A stretch of 12,257 nt of DNA, from assembly GCA_934661735.1 (NCBI GenBank), contig CAKUJN010000061.1, positions 1 through 12,257 on the forward strand. Direction: 5' to 3'. The DNA is from an uncultured Oscillospiraceae bacterium. GTDB lineage: Bacteria > Bacillota > Clostridia > Oscillospirales > Oscillospiraceae. Below, one piece after another: positions 1 to 7,436 of this stretch. Within the stretch, counting starts at the first letter, position 1, and every line of letters starts with the position of its first letter. The position numbers were made by a program, and so were the translations under genes. A model generated the notes under the pieces. That model did not search any database. It was not told the DNA's origin and saw nothing but the letters and a program-made list of their open reading frames with translations.

Positions 1-60
1 CGTCAGCGACGAAGGAGCGCTACGGATGCGGCCCACCCCTTGCGGGTGCACATCGGCCCG
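1..60 (+). repeat. Partial copy of the 87-bp GTAGGGGCCGATG module
   Basis: This is the right-hand part of the module found whole at 361-447, 3965-4051 and 9538-9624, entering at the base equivalent to module position 25. It matches them almost completely, with one visible change (GCCCACC instead of GCCTACC). It runs straight into the left end of element A. It probably belongs to a neighbouring or compound repeat that starts left of the window, and no gene is visible in it. Confidence 0.8.
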
Positions 61-121
61 CTTGTCCGGTTTCACCGGAACTGCCGTTGATGCGGTGACA
101 CCGCTACCGTGCCTCCGGCGG

Positions 122-155
122 CCCATTCTTTTCTGCCTTGCCAGAAAAGAATGGG
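122..155 (+). repeat. Left long hairpin of element A
   Basis: CCCATTCTTTTCTG (122-135) pairs perfectly with CAGAAAAGAATGGG (142-155) around the loop CCTTGC. The stem differs from the CCTACTTTTTCTG form in the other copies, but both arms have changed together, so pairing is kept. Confidence 0.9.
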
Positions 156-186
156 GAGAAAAGAGGCGCCGGAGACGCGCCATATT

Positions 187-229
187 GCGCGCTGACGCGC
201 GCGAGTTTTATTTAACGCCCTGACGGGCG
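187..229 (+). repeat. Core GC hairpins of element A, the first terminator-like
   Basis: GCGCGC (187-192) and GCGCGC (197-202) enclose TGAC and are followed by GAG and TTTTATTT (206-213), which resembles an intrinsic terminator on the plus strand. A second hairpin, CGCCC (216-220) with GGGCG (225-229), follows. Copies B and C have both hairpins plus a GGCCGC-TCC-GCGGCC hairpin between them that copy A lacks. Confidence 0.65.
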
Positions 230-360
230 CAAAATTTCTATTTTCCCGATAGCTTATACTTCCGACAAATGTACTACGCGCATTTATCGTCAAACTGTAT
301 CAATTTCGGTTCTGCTCATTTCCGGAATACTTGGCGGGTCGTGCTCATGCACAGCATGTT

Positions 361-447
361 GTAGGGGCCGATGGCGAGCGCAGCCGTCAGCGACGAAGGA
401 GCGCTACGGATGCGGCCTACCCCTTGCGGGTGCACATCGGTCCTGCA
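361..447 (+). repeat. 87-bp conserved module in element A
   Basis: The module starts GTAGGGGCCGATG and ends CATCGGTCCTGC. In copies B and C the last bases are CCCCTAC, completing an inverted repeat with the first bases; here that closing arm has decayed. The roughly 80 bases before it are the same as in the other two copies. Confidence 0.85.
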
Positions 448-676
448 AATATTTGGCACCATCGGCACATACGTAGATGCGTTCTGAATTGCATAGCAGC
501 GTGTTTTGCCATCTCCCTGCGTGGAAACTGCTATCGATGGGAGCGTTGTCTCCACGCAGGCGGCGCTGTAGTCCAGATTTGTAGAAAGAGTTTCGTGTGC
601 TGGCTGCAATGTTTTTCTACGGACTCATTCTGTGGCACCGCGGTACAACCCGATCCGCTTCCAGCGCCTCTTTTTG

Positions 677-708
677 CCTACTTTTTCTGGCGCAACAGAA
701 AAAGTAGG
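677..708 (+). repeat. Right long hairpin of element A
   Basis: CCTACTTTTTCTG (677-689) pairs with CAGAAAAAGTAGG (696-708) around the loop GCGCAA. The loop and flanks are the reverse complement of the left-end hairpin type (compare TTGCGC at 3727-3732), which shows that the two element ends are inverted copies of each other. Confidence 0.9.
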
Positions 709-826
709 TCTGCGAAGCAACAGCTGCGGTGTAACCACAATAGAGGAAGTCCGGTGAAACCGGACAAGTGGGCGGACAGGGGTTATCCATCCCATACAGG
801 GTACAGCGCTGAATTACTGCCGGCAG

Positions 827-854
827 AAAAGGAAGCCCTTTCGGGCTTCCTTTT
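827..854 (-). terminator. Intrinsic terminator of radC-uvrB
   Basis: Read on the minus strand just past the uvrB stop, GGAAGCCC pairs with GGGCTTCC (plus-strand 831-838 and 843-850). The loop is GAAA, a GNRA tetraloop, and TTTT follows. The hairpin begins within 10 nt of the stop codon. The AAAA/TTTT flanks extend the stem, so it could also act weakly in the other direction. Confidence 0.85.
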
Positions 855-856
855 GG

Positions 857-2821
857 CTATTCCTCGCCGCGCAGACGGATAATCTCGTCGCGCAGGACGG
901 CCGCATATTCGTATTCCATCATCCGCGCGGCCTCCTTCATCTTCTTTTCCAGCTTCGCAATCTCGCGCTCGCGCTCGACGCGCGTCATCTTCACATTGCC
1001 TCTGCCCTTGCGCTCAACCTCCGGCGAGGAGGAAATCTCCAGCAGCTCGCGCACCGATTTGACGATGGTTTTCGGCACGATGCCATGCGCCCTGTTGTAC
1101 GCGTCCTGAATCGATCGGCGGCGTGCCGTCTCGTCCATGGCCGCGCGCATGGCAGGCGTGATTTTGTCGGCATACATCAGCACGCGGCCCTGCGCGTTGC
1201 GCGCCGCACGGCCGATGGTCTGAATCAGACTGGTCTCCGAGCGGAGGAACCCCTCCTTGTCTGCGTCCAGAATCGCAATCAGCGACACCTCCGGCAGATC
1301 CAGGCCCTCGCGCAGGAGGTTGATGCCCACCAGCACGTCAAATTTCGCCATGCGCAGGTCGCGGATGATCTCCATGCGCTCCATTGCGCCGATGTCCGAG
1401 TGCATATAGCGCACACGGATGCCGTTCGTCTGCAAATACGTCGTCAGATCCTCGGCCATCTTCTTCGTCAGCGTCGTGACCAGCGTCCGCTCGCCCTTTT
1501 CGGTTGTGGCGTTGATTTCGCCGATCAGATCGTCAATCTGGCCCTCAATCGGGCGGACAAAGACCTCCGGATCAAGCAGGCCCGTCGGCCGGATGACCTG
1601 CTCGGCCATCTGTGCGGCGTGCTCGCGCTCATACTCGCCAGGCGTCGCGGAGACAAAAACCGCCTGATGGATTTTCTTTTCGAATTCATCGAATTTCAGC
1701 GGCCGGTTGTCATAGGCCGACGGCAGGCGGAAGCCGTAGTCGACCAGCGAGTCCTTGCGCGCGCGGTCGCCGTTGTACATGGCGCGCACCTGCGGGAGCG
1801 TAACGTGGCTCTCGTCGACAAACAGCAGAAAATCATCCGGAAAATAGTCCAGCAGCGTGGTCGGCGGGGTACCCGGGGCGCGGCCGGCAATGACACGGGA
1901 GTAGTTCTCAATGCCGGTGCAGAAGCCGATCTCCGCCAGCATTTCCAGATCGTACTGCGTCCGCTGGCGGATGCGCTGCGCCTCAAGGAGCTTGTCGCGC
2001 TCCTCGAAATATTTGACGCGCTGCCACATTTCGTCCTCAATGTCATGCATGGCGCGCGCCATTTTTTCCTTCGACGCCACATAGTGCGACGCCGGATAGA
2101 TAGCGATGTGGCTGACGATGCGCTCGGGCATGCCGGTCACGGCGTTGATCTCGGAAATGCGGTCAATCTCATCGCCGAAGAATTCCACGCGGACGGCGCG
2201 GCCCGTCCAGTAGGCGGGGTAGATCTCCACCGTGTCGCCGCGCACGCGATAGGTGTTTCGCGTGAAGTTCAGGTCGTTGCGCTCGTAGCGGATGTCGGTC
2301 AGACGGCGCATCAGCGCGTCACGGTCCTGCTCCTGTCCCGCGCGCAGGGAGATGACCATATTCTTATAGTCGATCGGGTCGCCCAGACCGTAGATGCACG
2401 AGACGGACGAGACGACGATCACATCCCGCCGCTCGGCCAGCGACGACGTGGCGCTGTGGCGCAGACGCTCGATCTCGTCGTTGATGGCCGAGTCCTTTTC
2501 AATATAGGTGTCCGTGTGCGGGATATACGCCTCCGGCTGGTAATAGTCGTAGTAGGAGACAAAGTACTCCACGGCGTTGTTCGGGAAGAACTCGCGGAAC
2601 TCCGAGCACAGCTGCGCCGCAAGCGTTTTGTTGTGCGCCAGCACCAGCGTCGGGCGGTTGAGCTGGGCGATGACGTTTGCCATTGTGAACGTCTTGCCGG
2701 AGCCGGTCACGCCCAGCAGCACCTGCTCGTCCAGGCCCATCCGCACGCCGTCGACCAGCGTCCGGATTGCCTGCGGCTGGTCGCCTGTGGGCTTATATTC
2801 GGAAACAAGCTGAAAATCCAT
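857..2821 (-). CDS. uvrB: Excinuclease ABC subunit B (UvrB)
   Basis: UvrB is the damage-verifying, helicase-like subunit of nucleotide excision repair. UvrA loads it onto DNA, and it then recruits UvrC for incision. The 654-residue product is normal length. Visible features are the Walker A motif GVTGSGKT (37-44), the Tyr-rich beta-hairpin [12 protein letters not shown] (90-101) that probes the strands, the DESH box (336-339), SATPGEYE (391-398), the helicase motif QTIGRAARN (534-542), and a C-terminal UVR domain (about 614-654), which in this family contacts UvrC. The ATG at 2821 opens the standard [15 protein letters not shown] start, with AAGGAG (2829-2834) 7 nt upstream. It lies 11 nt after radC, whose stop overlaps that ribosome binding site, so the two are co-transcribed and probably translationally coupled. 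A hairpin terminator follows directly. No key residue appears to be missing. Confidence 0.98.
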   Translation of the reverse strand: MDFQLVSEYKPTGDQPQAIRTLVDGVRMGLDEQVLLGVTGSGKTFTMANVIAQLNRPTLVLAHNKTLAAQLCSEFREFFPNNAVEYFVSYYDYYQPEAYIPHTDTYIEKDSAINDEIERLRHSATSSLAERRDVIVVSSVSCIYGLGDPIDYKNMVISLRAGQEQDRDALMRRLTDIRYERNDLNFTRNTYRVRGDTVEIYPAYWTGRAVRVEFFGDEIDRISEINAVTGMPERIVSHIAIYPASHYVASKEKMARAMHDIEDEMWQRVKYFEERDKLLEAQRIRQRTQYDLEMLAEIGFCTGIENYSRVIAGRAPGTPPTTLLDYFPDDFLLFVDESHVTLPQVRAMYNGDRARKDSLVDYGFRLPSAYDNRPLKFDEFEKKIHQAVFVSATPGEYEREHAAQMAEQVIRPTGLLDPEVFVRPIEGQIDDLIGEINATTEKGERTLVTTLTKKMAEDLTTYLQTNGIRVRYMHSDIGAMERMEIIRDLRMAKFDVLVGINLLREGLDLPEVSLIAILDADKEGFLRSETSLIQTIGRAARNAQGRVLMYADKITPAMRAAMDETARRRSIQDAYNRAHGIVPKTIVKSVRELLEISSSPEVERKGRGNVKMTRVEREREIAKLEKKMKEAARMMEYEYAAVLRDEIIRLRGEE

Positions 2822-2828
2822 GCGTATT

Positions 2829-2835
2829 CTCCTTA
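2829..2835 (-). promoter_or_regulatory. uvrB ribosome binding site overlapping the radC stop codon
   Basis: On the minus strand AAGGAG (2829-2834) sits 7 nt before the uvrB ATG. The radC stop codon TAA (2833-2835) shares its last two bases with this site, so ribosomes finishing radC sit on the uvrB initiation site. Confidence 0.85.
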
Positions 2836-3504
2836 CAGAAGGCCGTCGTCGGCCAGCGACACAAAGTCCCCGTCGGCGACGATGATATGATCGGCCAGAT
2901 GCACGTCCACCGCCTCCAGCGCAGATTTGAGCCGGAGCGTCGTCTCGCGGTCCTCCTCGCTTGGCAGGGCAATGCCGCTCGGGTGATTGTGCGCCACGAC
3001 CACGGAGGTGGCGTTGGTTGCCAGCGCCGTTTTGACAATCTTGCGCACGGAGACGGCCGCCATGTTGACCGCCCCTCGGTGCACCAGCGTGCAGTCGATG
3101 ACCTTACACTTGGCGTCCAGACACAGCAGATACACAACCTCCTCGCGCTCGCCGATAAAGCGCGGCAGCAGATAGTTTCCGCATTTGAGCGTGGAGTCAA
3201 GGATGGTCTCGCTTCCGGCGCGGCAGAGCATGTGCCGCCGCTCCATCTGCAAAAACAGCGCCAGCAGCTCTGCGGCGCGCGGGCCCATGCCCTCGACCTT
3301 CAGAAGCTCGCTCTCCGGCGCCTCCAGCACGTTTGCCAGCGTCCCGAAGCGCGTCAGAAGCTGGTGCGCCACCTCGTTCGTATCGCCGCGCGGCAGCGCG
3401 TAGTACAGCGCAACCTCCAGCACCTGCACGTCGGAGAGCGAATCCATGCCGCTGGTTTTCAGCTGTCTGCGCATACGCTCGCGGTGTCCATCATGTATCG
3501 CCAT
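2833..3504 (-). CDS. radC: RadC family (JAB/MPN domain) protein
   Basis: The product is 223 residues, typical for RadC. It has an N-terminal helix-hairpin-helix-like segment ([17 protein letters not shown], about 67-83) and a C-terminal MPN/JAMM domain with the metal-binding signature H172-x-H174-P-S-G...D185. The biochemical role of RadC is unresolved: the E. coli allele that gave the name was later traced to recG, so a repair function is not established. The ATG at 3504 is preceded by AAAGGA (3511-3516) at 6 nt spacing. The frame stays open upstream to 3693, but that extension (for example SPQKRPRRCQPETSG) is translated repeat DNA and has no ribosome binding site, so it is rejected. The gene heads an operon with uvrB. 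I see no convincing promoter directly upstream. Transcription may come from uvrA read-through across element B or from an unrecognised promoter inside it. Confidence 0.95.
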   Translation of the reverse strand: MAIHDGHRERMRRQLKTSGMDSLSDVQVLEVALYYALPRGDTNEVAHQLLTRFGTLANVLEAPESELLKVEGMGPRAAELLALFLQMERRHMLCRAGSETILDSTLKCGNYLLPRFIGEREEVVYLLCLDAKCKVIDCTLVHRGAVNMAAVSVRKIVKTALATNATSVVVAHNHPSGIALPSEEDRETTLRLKSALEAVDVHLADHIIVADGDFVSLADDGLL

Positions 3505-3518
3505 GGCGGGTCCTTTCT

Positions 3519-3537
3519 GCTCCGGCGCCGCCGGAGC
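3519..3537 (-). promoter_or_regulatory. Hairpin in the radC leader, 2 nt from the ribosome binding site
   Basis: GCTCCGGC (3519-3526) and GCCGGAGC (3530-3537) form a perfect 8-bp GC-rich stem around a 3-base loop. In the radC mRNA it lies immediately before AAAGGA (3511-3516). On the plus strand it is followed by GGGTTCTTTTTCC, so it also resembles a terminator for antisense transcription. Its role is unknown. Confidence 0.6.
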
Positions 3538-3544
3538 GGGTTCT

Positions 3545-3654
3545 TTTTCCGGCTTCACCGGAACTGTCTCTTTTGCGGTAAGACCGCAGCTGCCGCTCCG
3601 CGGATAGTTCTGCACAGCAGTTTGCAGGGGCCGATGACTCTGTCGGCCCGACGT
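3545..3654 (+). repeat. Left flanking modules of element B
   Basis: This stretch repeats the element-end architecture once more. It contains a CCGGCTTCACCGG arm, a GCGGT-AAG-ACCGC hairpin (3575-3587), CTCCGCGG, then TGCACAGCAGTTTG and a small palindrome GGGCCGA...TCGGCCC (3628-3634 and 3643-3649). Comparable modules precede element C (9029-9124) and element D (12005-12102). Confidence 0.7.
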
Positions 3655-3713
3655 TTCCGGCTGGCACCGGCGGGGCCTCTTTTGCGGTGACACCGCAACT
3701 GTGTCTCCGACGG

Positions 3714-3745
3714 CCTACTTTTTCTGTTGCGCCAGAAAAAGTAGG
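3714..3745 (+). repeat. Left long hairpin of element B
   Basis: CCTACTTTTTCTG (3714-3726) pairs with CAGAAAAAGTAGG (3733-3745) around the loop TTGCGC. The stem is perfect over 13 bp. Confidence 0.9.
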
Positions 3746-3775
3746 CAAAAAGATGCGCAGGAGACGCGTTATATT

Positions 3776-3799
3776 GCGCGCTGCCGCGCGCGGTTTTTT
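3776..3799 (+). terminator. Terminator-like hairpin in the core of element B
   Basis: GCGCGC (3776-3781), loop TGCC and GCGCGC (3786-3791) are followed by GG and TTTTTT (3794-3799). The equivalent sites in copies A (187-213) and C (9349-9372) keep the stem and the T-run. It would act on plus-strand transcripts, which are antisense to radC and uvrA here. Function is inferred from shape only. Confidence 0.5.
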
Positions 3800-3964
3800 G
3801 GCCGCTCCGCGGCCGGAACGCCCTCTTCGGGCGCAGAATTGTTATTTTCCCGGTAGCTTACAGTTTCGACCAATGTACTACACGCATTTGCGGTCAGACT
3901 GTATCAATTTCGCTTCTGCTCATTTCCGGAATACTCGGCCGGTTACAATTCTGCACAGCATCTT

Positions 3965-4051
3965 GTAGGGGCCGATGGCGAGCGCAGCCGTCAGCGACGA
4001 AGGAGCGCTACGGATGCGGCCTACCCCTTGCGGGTGCACATCGGCCCCTAC
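3965..4051 (+). repeat. 87-bp conserved module in element B
   Basis: The module is bounded by GTAGGGGCCGATG (3965-3977) and CATCGGCCCCTAC (4039-4051), which are exact inverted repeats. By eye it is identical over all 87 bases to the module in copy C (9538-9624). Confidence 0.9.
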
Positions 4052-4073
4052 AGACGTATCCAAAATCATGTTC

Positions 4074-4095
4074 GGGCGGACAGGGGCGTCCGCCC
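4074..4095 (+). repeat. Extra small palindrome nested in element B
   Basis: GGGCGGAC (4074-4081) and GTCCGCCC (4088-4095) flank a six-base loop, and CCTAC follows. Read on the minus strand it is a GTAGGGGCGGAC-type module like the one left of element C (9102-9124). Copies A and C have nothing at this point, so it looks like a later insertion. Confidence 0.7.
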
Positions 4096-4329
4096 CTACA
4101 AAGAATTTGCACCACCGGCGAATCCGTAGATGTGCTCTGCATTCCACGGCAGGGTGTTTTACCATCTCCTGGCGCGGCAACTGCTTCCGATGGGAGCGTT
4201 GTTTCCACGCAGGCGGCGCTGTAGTATAGCTTTGCAGAGAGATTTTCGTGTGCTGGCCGCAATCTTCATCTATGGGGTTCTTCTGTGCCACCGCGGCACA
4301 ATCCGATCCGTATCCAGCGCCCCTTTTTG

Positions 4330-4361
4330 CCCACTTTTTCTGGCAAGGCAGAAAAAGTGGG
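4330..4361 (+). repeat. Right long hairpin of element B
   Basis: CCCACTTTTTCTG (4330-4342) pairs with CAGAAAAAGTGGG (4349-4361) around the loop GCAAGG. Compared with the CCTAC/GTAGG form, the third base pair is C-G instead of T-A. It lies about 70 nt past the uvrA stop in the uvrA reading direction, but no T-run follows on that strand, so it is not a standard terminator. Confidence 0.9.
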
Positions 4362-4430
4362 TCGCCGAAGGCACGGTTGCGGTGTCACCGCATGCAACGG
4401 CACCTCTGGTGCCAGCCGGAATCTCCCTGC

Positions 4431-7253
4431 TTACAGCAGCTTTTTCAGATACTGCCCCGTATAGCTCTGCGCGCACGCGGCGATCTGCTCGGGCGTGCCG
4501 CAGGCCACGACGCTGCCGCCGTCGGCGCCGCCCTCGGGACCGAGGTCGATGATATGGTCGGCGACCTTGATCACGTCCAGATTGTGCTCGATGACCAGCA
4601 CGGTGTTGCCCGCGTCGACCAGCATCTGCAAAACGTCGATCAGCCGGTGCACATCCGCCGTGTGCAGACCTGTGGTCGGCTCGTCCAGAATATAGATCGT
4701 GCGGCCGGTTGCTCGGCGGGAAAGCTCAGTCGCAAGCTTCACGCGCTGCGCCTCGCCGCCGGAAAGCGTGGTGGAACTCTGGCCCAGACGGATATAGCCG
4801 AGGCCCACGTCCACCAGCGTCTGCACCTTCTGCCGGATCTTCGGCAGGTTTTCAAAGAACTCCAGCGCCTCGTCGGCGGTCATGTCCAGCACGTCGGCAA
4901 TATTCTTGCCCTTGTACAGCACCTCCAGCGTCTCGCGGTTATACCGCCTGCCGTGGCAGACCTCGCACGGGACATAGACGTCGGCAAGGAAGTGCATTTC
5001 GATCTTGACCAGGCCGTCGCCGCAGCACGCCTCGCAGCGCCCGCCCTTGACGTTGAAGGAGAAGCGTCCGGCGCCATAGCCGCGCGTGCGCGCGTCGGCG
5101 GTGGAGGCGAACAGGTCGCGGATATCGTTGAACAGCCCCGTATAGGTCGCCGGATTGGAGCGCGGCGTGCGCCCGATGGGGCTCTGGTCGATGCCGACCT
5201 CCTTGTCCAGATGCTCAAGCCCCTCGATGGCGTCGCATTTGCCCGCCCGCGCCCGCGCGCGGTTGAGCGTGGAGGCCAGCTTCTTATACAGAATCTCATT
5301 GACCAGACTCGATTTGCCCGAGCCGGACACGCCGGTCACGCAGGTAAACGTGCCCAGCGGGATGGACACGTCCACATGCCGCAGGTTGTTTTCCGCCGCG
5401 CCGCGCACGGTGAGGAATTTTCCGTTTCCCTCGCGTCGCTGCGCGGGGACTTCAATCTTCTTCGCGCCGGACAGATACTGCCCCGTGACCGAGCGCGGGC
5501 AGGCGATGATGTCCGCCAGCGAGCCGGCGGCGACGACCTCGCCGCCGTGGATGCCCGCTCCCGGGCCGATGTCCACGATATAGTCCGCCGCGCGGATGGT
5601 GTCCTCGTCGTGCTCGACGACCAGAACGGTGTTGCCCAGATCGCGCAGCTGCCGCAGCGTTCCCAGCAGCTTGTCGTTGTCGCGCTGGTGCAGGCCGATG
5701 GACGGCTCGTCCAGAATGTACAGCACGCCCATCAGGCTTGAGCCGATCTGCGTCGCCAGCCGGATGCGCTGGCTCTCGCCGCCCGAAAGCGTCGCCGCTG
5801 CGCGCGAAAGCGTCAGATACCGCAGGCCGACCGCCTGCAAAAAGCCGAGGCGCGAGCGGATTTCCCGCAGAATCTGCTCGGCAACGACGGCCATGCTGCC
5901 GTCCAGCCGCAGCTCATTTACAAACTTCAGCTCCTCGGAAATCGACATGTCGCAGAAGTCCATGATGCTCATCCCGCCCACCGTCACGGCAAGCGTGATC
6001 TCGTTCAGGCGTTTGCCATGGCATTTCGGGCACGGGCGCTCGGACATGCAGCTTTCCAGCTCCTTGTGTATGGCCTCGGACTGCGTCTCGGCATAGCGGC
6101 GGGAGATGTTGTTCAGCACGCCCTCAAACGGCCGCTCCAGCACGCCGCGGCCGTTGGCGCGCTCGTAATAGATCGTCAGCTTTTCCGTGCCGGTGCCGTA
6201 GAGGATGGCGTTCAGCGCCTCCTTCGGCAGCTCGCGGACGGGCTGGGTCAGGGTGAAGTGATATTTCTTCGCCAGCGCCTCAAAATACATCCGTGAGATG
6301 GAGTCGTCGCGGACGTTGTTGAAGCCCGACGCCTGAATCGCGCCCTGCATGATGGATTTGGAGTCGTCCGGAATGACCAGCGCCGCGTCGGCCACCAGCT
6401 GCGTGCCAAGACCCGTGCAGACCGGACACGCACCGTAGGGATTGTTGAAGGAGAACATGCGCGGGGACAGCTCCGGCATGGACACGCCGCAGTCCTCACA
6501 GGCATAGTTCTGGGAAAATGTGGTGTCGCGGTCGCCGTCGATCTCATTCAGGACAATCAGTCCGCCGGAGAGATTCGCGGCCGTCTCCACCGAATCGGTC
6601 AGACGGCGGGCCAGATCGGCCTTCATCATCAGCCGGTCGATGACCACGTCGATGGTATGCTTTTTGTTCTTGTCCAGCCGGATTTCTTCGGTCAGATCGT
6701 AAACGCTCCCGTCCACGCGCACGCGCGCGTAGCCGCCGCGGCGGGCCTCGTCAAGGACTTTCTGATGCTCGCCCTTTTTCCCGCGCACGACCGGCGCAAG
6801 GAGCTGGAACTTCGTCCGCTCGGGCAGCTGCATGATCTGATCGACGATCTGGTCGACCGACTGCCGCCGGATTTCCTTTCCACATTTCGGACAGTGCGGC
6901 ACGCCGCACCGCGCCCACAGAAGGCGCAGATAATCGTAGATTTCCGTCACGGTGCCAACCGTGGAGCGCGGGTTTTTGCTGGTCGTTTTCTGGTCGATGG
7001 AGATGGCGGGGGACAGACCGTCGATGGAATCGACGTCCGGCTTGTCCATCTGGCCAAGGAACATCCGCGCATAGCTGGACAGCGACTCGACATACCGCCG
7101 CTGTCCCTCGGCGTAGATGGTGTCGAAGGCAAGCGACGACTTGCCCGAGCCGGACAGGCCCGTCAGCACGACCAGCTTGTCGCGCGGGATGTCCAGCGAA
7201 ATATTTTTCAGGTTGTTTGCGCGCGCACCGCGCACGCGGATCATGTCCTGCAT
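4431..7253 (-). CDS. uvrA: Excinuclease ABC subunit A (UvrA)
   Basis: UvrA is the ATP-binding damage sensor of nucleotide excision repair. As a dimer it finds distorted DNA and hands it to UvrB. The product is 940 residues, the usual length, with two ABC ATPase modules. These show Walker [10 protein letters not shown] (32-40) and GVSGSGKSS (641-649), signatures [12 protein letters not shown] (489-500) and [12 protein letters not shown] (830-841), and Walker [11 protein letters not shown] and [10 protein letters not shown] (ending about 522 and 864). Zinc-binding cysteine pairs are C252/C255 with C276/C279 and C740/C743 with C763/C766. The ATG at 7253 has CAGGAG (7260-7265) 6 nt upstream. The frame stays open to 7298, but that would start inside the promoter leader, so it is rejected. 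The gene has its own extended -10 promoter. No dedicated terminator is visible after the stop, where element B begins 9 nt later. Confidence 0.98.
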   Translation of the reverse strand: MQDMIRVRGARANNLKNISLDIPRDKLVVLTGLSGSGKSSLAFDTIYAEGQRRYVESLSSYARMFLGQMDKPDVDSIDGLSPAISIDQKTTSKNPRSTVGTVTEIYDYLRLLWARCGVPHCPKCGKEIRRQSVDQIVDQIMQLPERTKFQLLAPVVRGKKGEHQKVLDEARRGGYARVRVDGSVYDLTEEIRLDKNKKHTIDVVIDRLMMKADLARRLTDSVETAANLSGGLIVLNEIDGDRDTTFSQNYACEDCGVSMPELSPRMFSFNNPYGACPVCTGLGTQLVADAALVIPDDSKSIMQGAIQASGFNNVRDDSISRMYFEALAKKYHFTLTQPVRELPKEALNAILYGTGTEKLTIYYERANGRGVLERPFEGVLNNISRRYAETQSEAIHKELESCMSERPCPKCHGKRLNEITLAVTVGGMSIMDFCDMSISEELKFVNELRLDGSMAVVAEQILREIRSRLGFLQAVGLRYLTLSRAAATLSGGESQRIRLATQIGSSLMGVLYILDEPSIGLHQRDNDKLLGTLRQLRDLGNTVLVVEHDEDTIRAADYIVDIGPGAGIHGGEVVAAGSLADIIACPRSVTGQYLSGAKKIEVPAQRREGNGKFLTVRGAAENNLRHVDVSIPLGTFTCVTGVSGSGKSSLVNEILYKKLASTLNRARARAGKCDAIEGLEHLDKEVGIDQSPIGRTPRSNPATYTGLFNDIRDLFASTADARTRGYGAGRFSFNVKGGRCEACCGDGLVKIEMHFLADVYVPCEVCHGRRYNRETLEVLYKGKNIADVLDMTADEALEFFENLPKIRQKVQTLVDVGLGYIRLGQSSTTLSGGEAQRVKLATELSRRATGRTIYILDEPTTGLHTADVHRLIDVLQMLVDAGNTVLVIEHNLDVIKVADHIIDLGPEGGADGGSVVACGTPEQIAACAQSYTGQYLKKLL

Positions 7254-7280
7254 GGTAAGCTCCTGACTGTGTAAAAGTTC

Positions 7281-7294
7281 CCCGCGTCTGCGGG
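7281..7294 (-). promoter_or_regulatory. Small hairpin near the 5' end of the uvrA mRNA
   Basis: CCCGC (7281-7285) and GCGGG (7290-7294) form a 5-bp GC stem with a 4-base loop a few bases after the expected uvrA transcription start (about 7297). It may stabilise the transcript. This is inferred only from position and shape. Confidence 0.45.
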
Positions 7295-7303
7295 CCAACC
7301 TGT

Positions 7304-7332
7304 ATTATATCAGATGTTGCGCAATCGCACAA
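7304..7332 (-). promoter_or_regulatory. uvrA promoter
   Basis: On the minus strand the -10 is a perfect TATAAT (7304-7309) preceded by TGA, an extended -10. The -35 is TTGTGC (7327-7332) at 17-bp spacing, a weak match to TTGACA. Within the spacer lies the palindrome TTGCGCAA (7317-7324). The start site would be near 7297, giving a leader of about 44 nt. Confidence 0.8.
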
Positions 7333-7342
7333 GTCCTTTTTC

Positions 7343-7354
7343 AAACAAAAGTTT
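7343..7354. promoter_or_regulatory. AAAC-N4-GTTT palindrome, possible LexA box
   Basis: AAAC (7343-7346), AAAA and GTTT (7351-7354) form a 4-4-4 palindrome between the two divergent promoters. It differs from the Gram-positive LexA core GAAC-N4-GTTC by one base in each arm. uvrA is commonly in the SOS regulon, so a LexA site is plausible. However, the site lies upstream of both -35 boxes rather than over them. Confidence 0.3.
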
Positions 7355-7367
7355 CCCAATTGCATGC

Positions 7368-7395
7368 TTGTAACTTGCGCCGGAGCTGGTATAAT
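7368..7395 (+). promoter_or_regulatory. cls promoter
   Basis: A perfect -10 TATAAT (7390-7395) is preceded by TGG, an extended -10. The -35 TTGTAA (7368-7373) lies 16 bp upstream. Transcription should start near 7402, about 35 nt before the GTG start codon. Confidence 0.8.
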
Positions 7396-7422
7396 ATACT
7401 TGAGAACCACCCGCCTGTCTGG

Positions 7423-7430
7423 AAAGGAGG
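7423..7430 (+). promoter_or_regulatory. cls ribosome binding site
   Basis: AAAGGAGG lies 6 nt before GTG (7437-7439). This near-perfect Shine-Dalgarno sequence supports the non-ATG start. Confidence 0.9.
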
Positions 7431-7436
7431 CCGCCT

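Larger units (their letters stand above)
61..768 (+). repeat. Composite inverted-repeat element, copy A
   Basis: This 708-bp stretch begins with CTTGTCCGGTTTCACCGGA (61-79) and ends with its exact reverse complement (750-768), a perfect 19-bp terminal inverted repeat. Moving inward from the left come a GCGGT-GAC-ACCGC hairpin (92-104) and a 14-bp hairpin (122-155). Moving inward from the right come a decayed GCGGT...ACCAC hairpin (726-738) and a 13-bp hairpin (677-708). The core holds a GCGCGC hairpin with a T-run (187-213), a CGCCC/GGGCG hairpin (216-229), a linear conserved stretch (about 238-337), the 87-bp module (361-447) and a second linear conserved stretch (about 475-664). Copies B and C carry the same parts in the same order. 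No transposase or convincing ORF is present. It may be a MITE-like non-autonomous element or a structured repeat of unknown role. It lies 88 bp beyond the uvrB stop. Confidence 0.85.
3655..4421 (+). repeat. Composite inverted-repeat element, copy B
   Basis: The element is bounded by TTCCGGCTGGCACC (3655-3668) and its exact reverse complement (4408-4421). Inside are GCGGT-GAC-ACCGC (3684-3696) and the 13-bp hairpin (3714-3745) on the left, mirrored on the right by the hairpin at 4330-4361 and GCGGT-GTC-ACCGC (4379-4391). The core has GCGCGC-TGCC-GCGCGC followed by GG and six T (3776-3799), GGCCGC-TCC-GCGGCC (3800-3814), CGCCC/GGGCG (3819-3833), the 87-bp module (3965-4051), an extra small palindrome (4074-4095) and the right linear stretch (about 4130-4322). 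It fills nearly the whole 926-nt gap between uvrA and radC and ends 9 nt past the uvrA stop. I see no gene in it. Confidence 0.85.

Noticed and set aside
316..609. Repeat-borne minus-strand frames ending VFRK in copies A (316-609), B (3920-4291) and C (9493-9753)
   Set aside because: They share a peptide only where the DNA itself is nearly identical (the 87-bp module). Frame is not kept across the rest, with B shifting, the opposite strand is open too, and no ribosome binding site is seen. They are probably not translated, though codon-level tests on many copies would settle it.
1085..2890. 601-codon open frame on the plus strand opposite uvrB
   Set aside because: It is a shadow of the GC-rich uvrB codons. 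The translation is rich in H, R, V and A with no recognisable domain, and it has no ribosome binding site.
3505..3693. Upstream extension of radC to an ATG at 3693
   Set aside because: The added residues are encoded by the repeat flank. A good ribosome binding site and the family-typical length support the ATG at 3504.
3505..4430. Insertion sequence or transposase remnant
   Set aside because: No transposase-like motif was found in any frame of the three elements. Inverted ends alone do not make an IS.
4248..5741. 497-codon open frame on the plus strand opposite uvrA
   Set aside because: It is an antisense shadow of uvrA that begins inside element B. No domain or initiation signal was found.
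7254..7298. Upstream extension of uvrA to 7298
   Set aside because: It would begin at about the transcription start site with no ribosome binding site. The ATG at 7253 has CAGGAG at 6 nt spacing.
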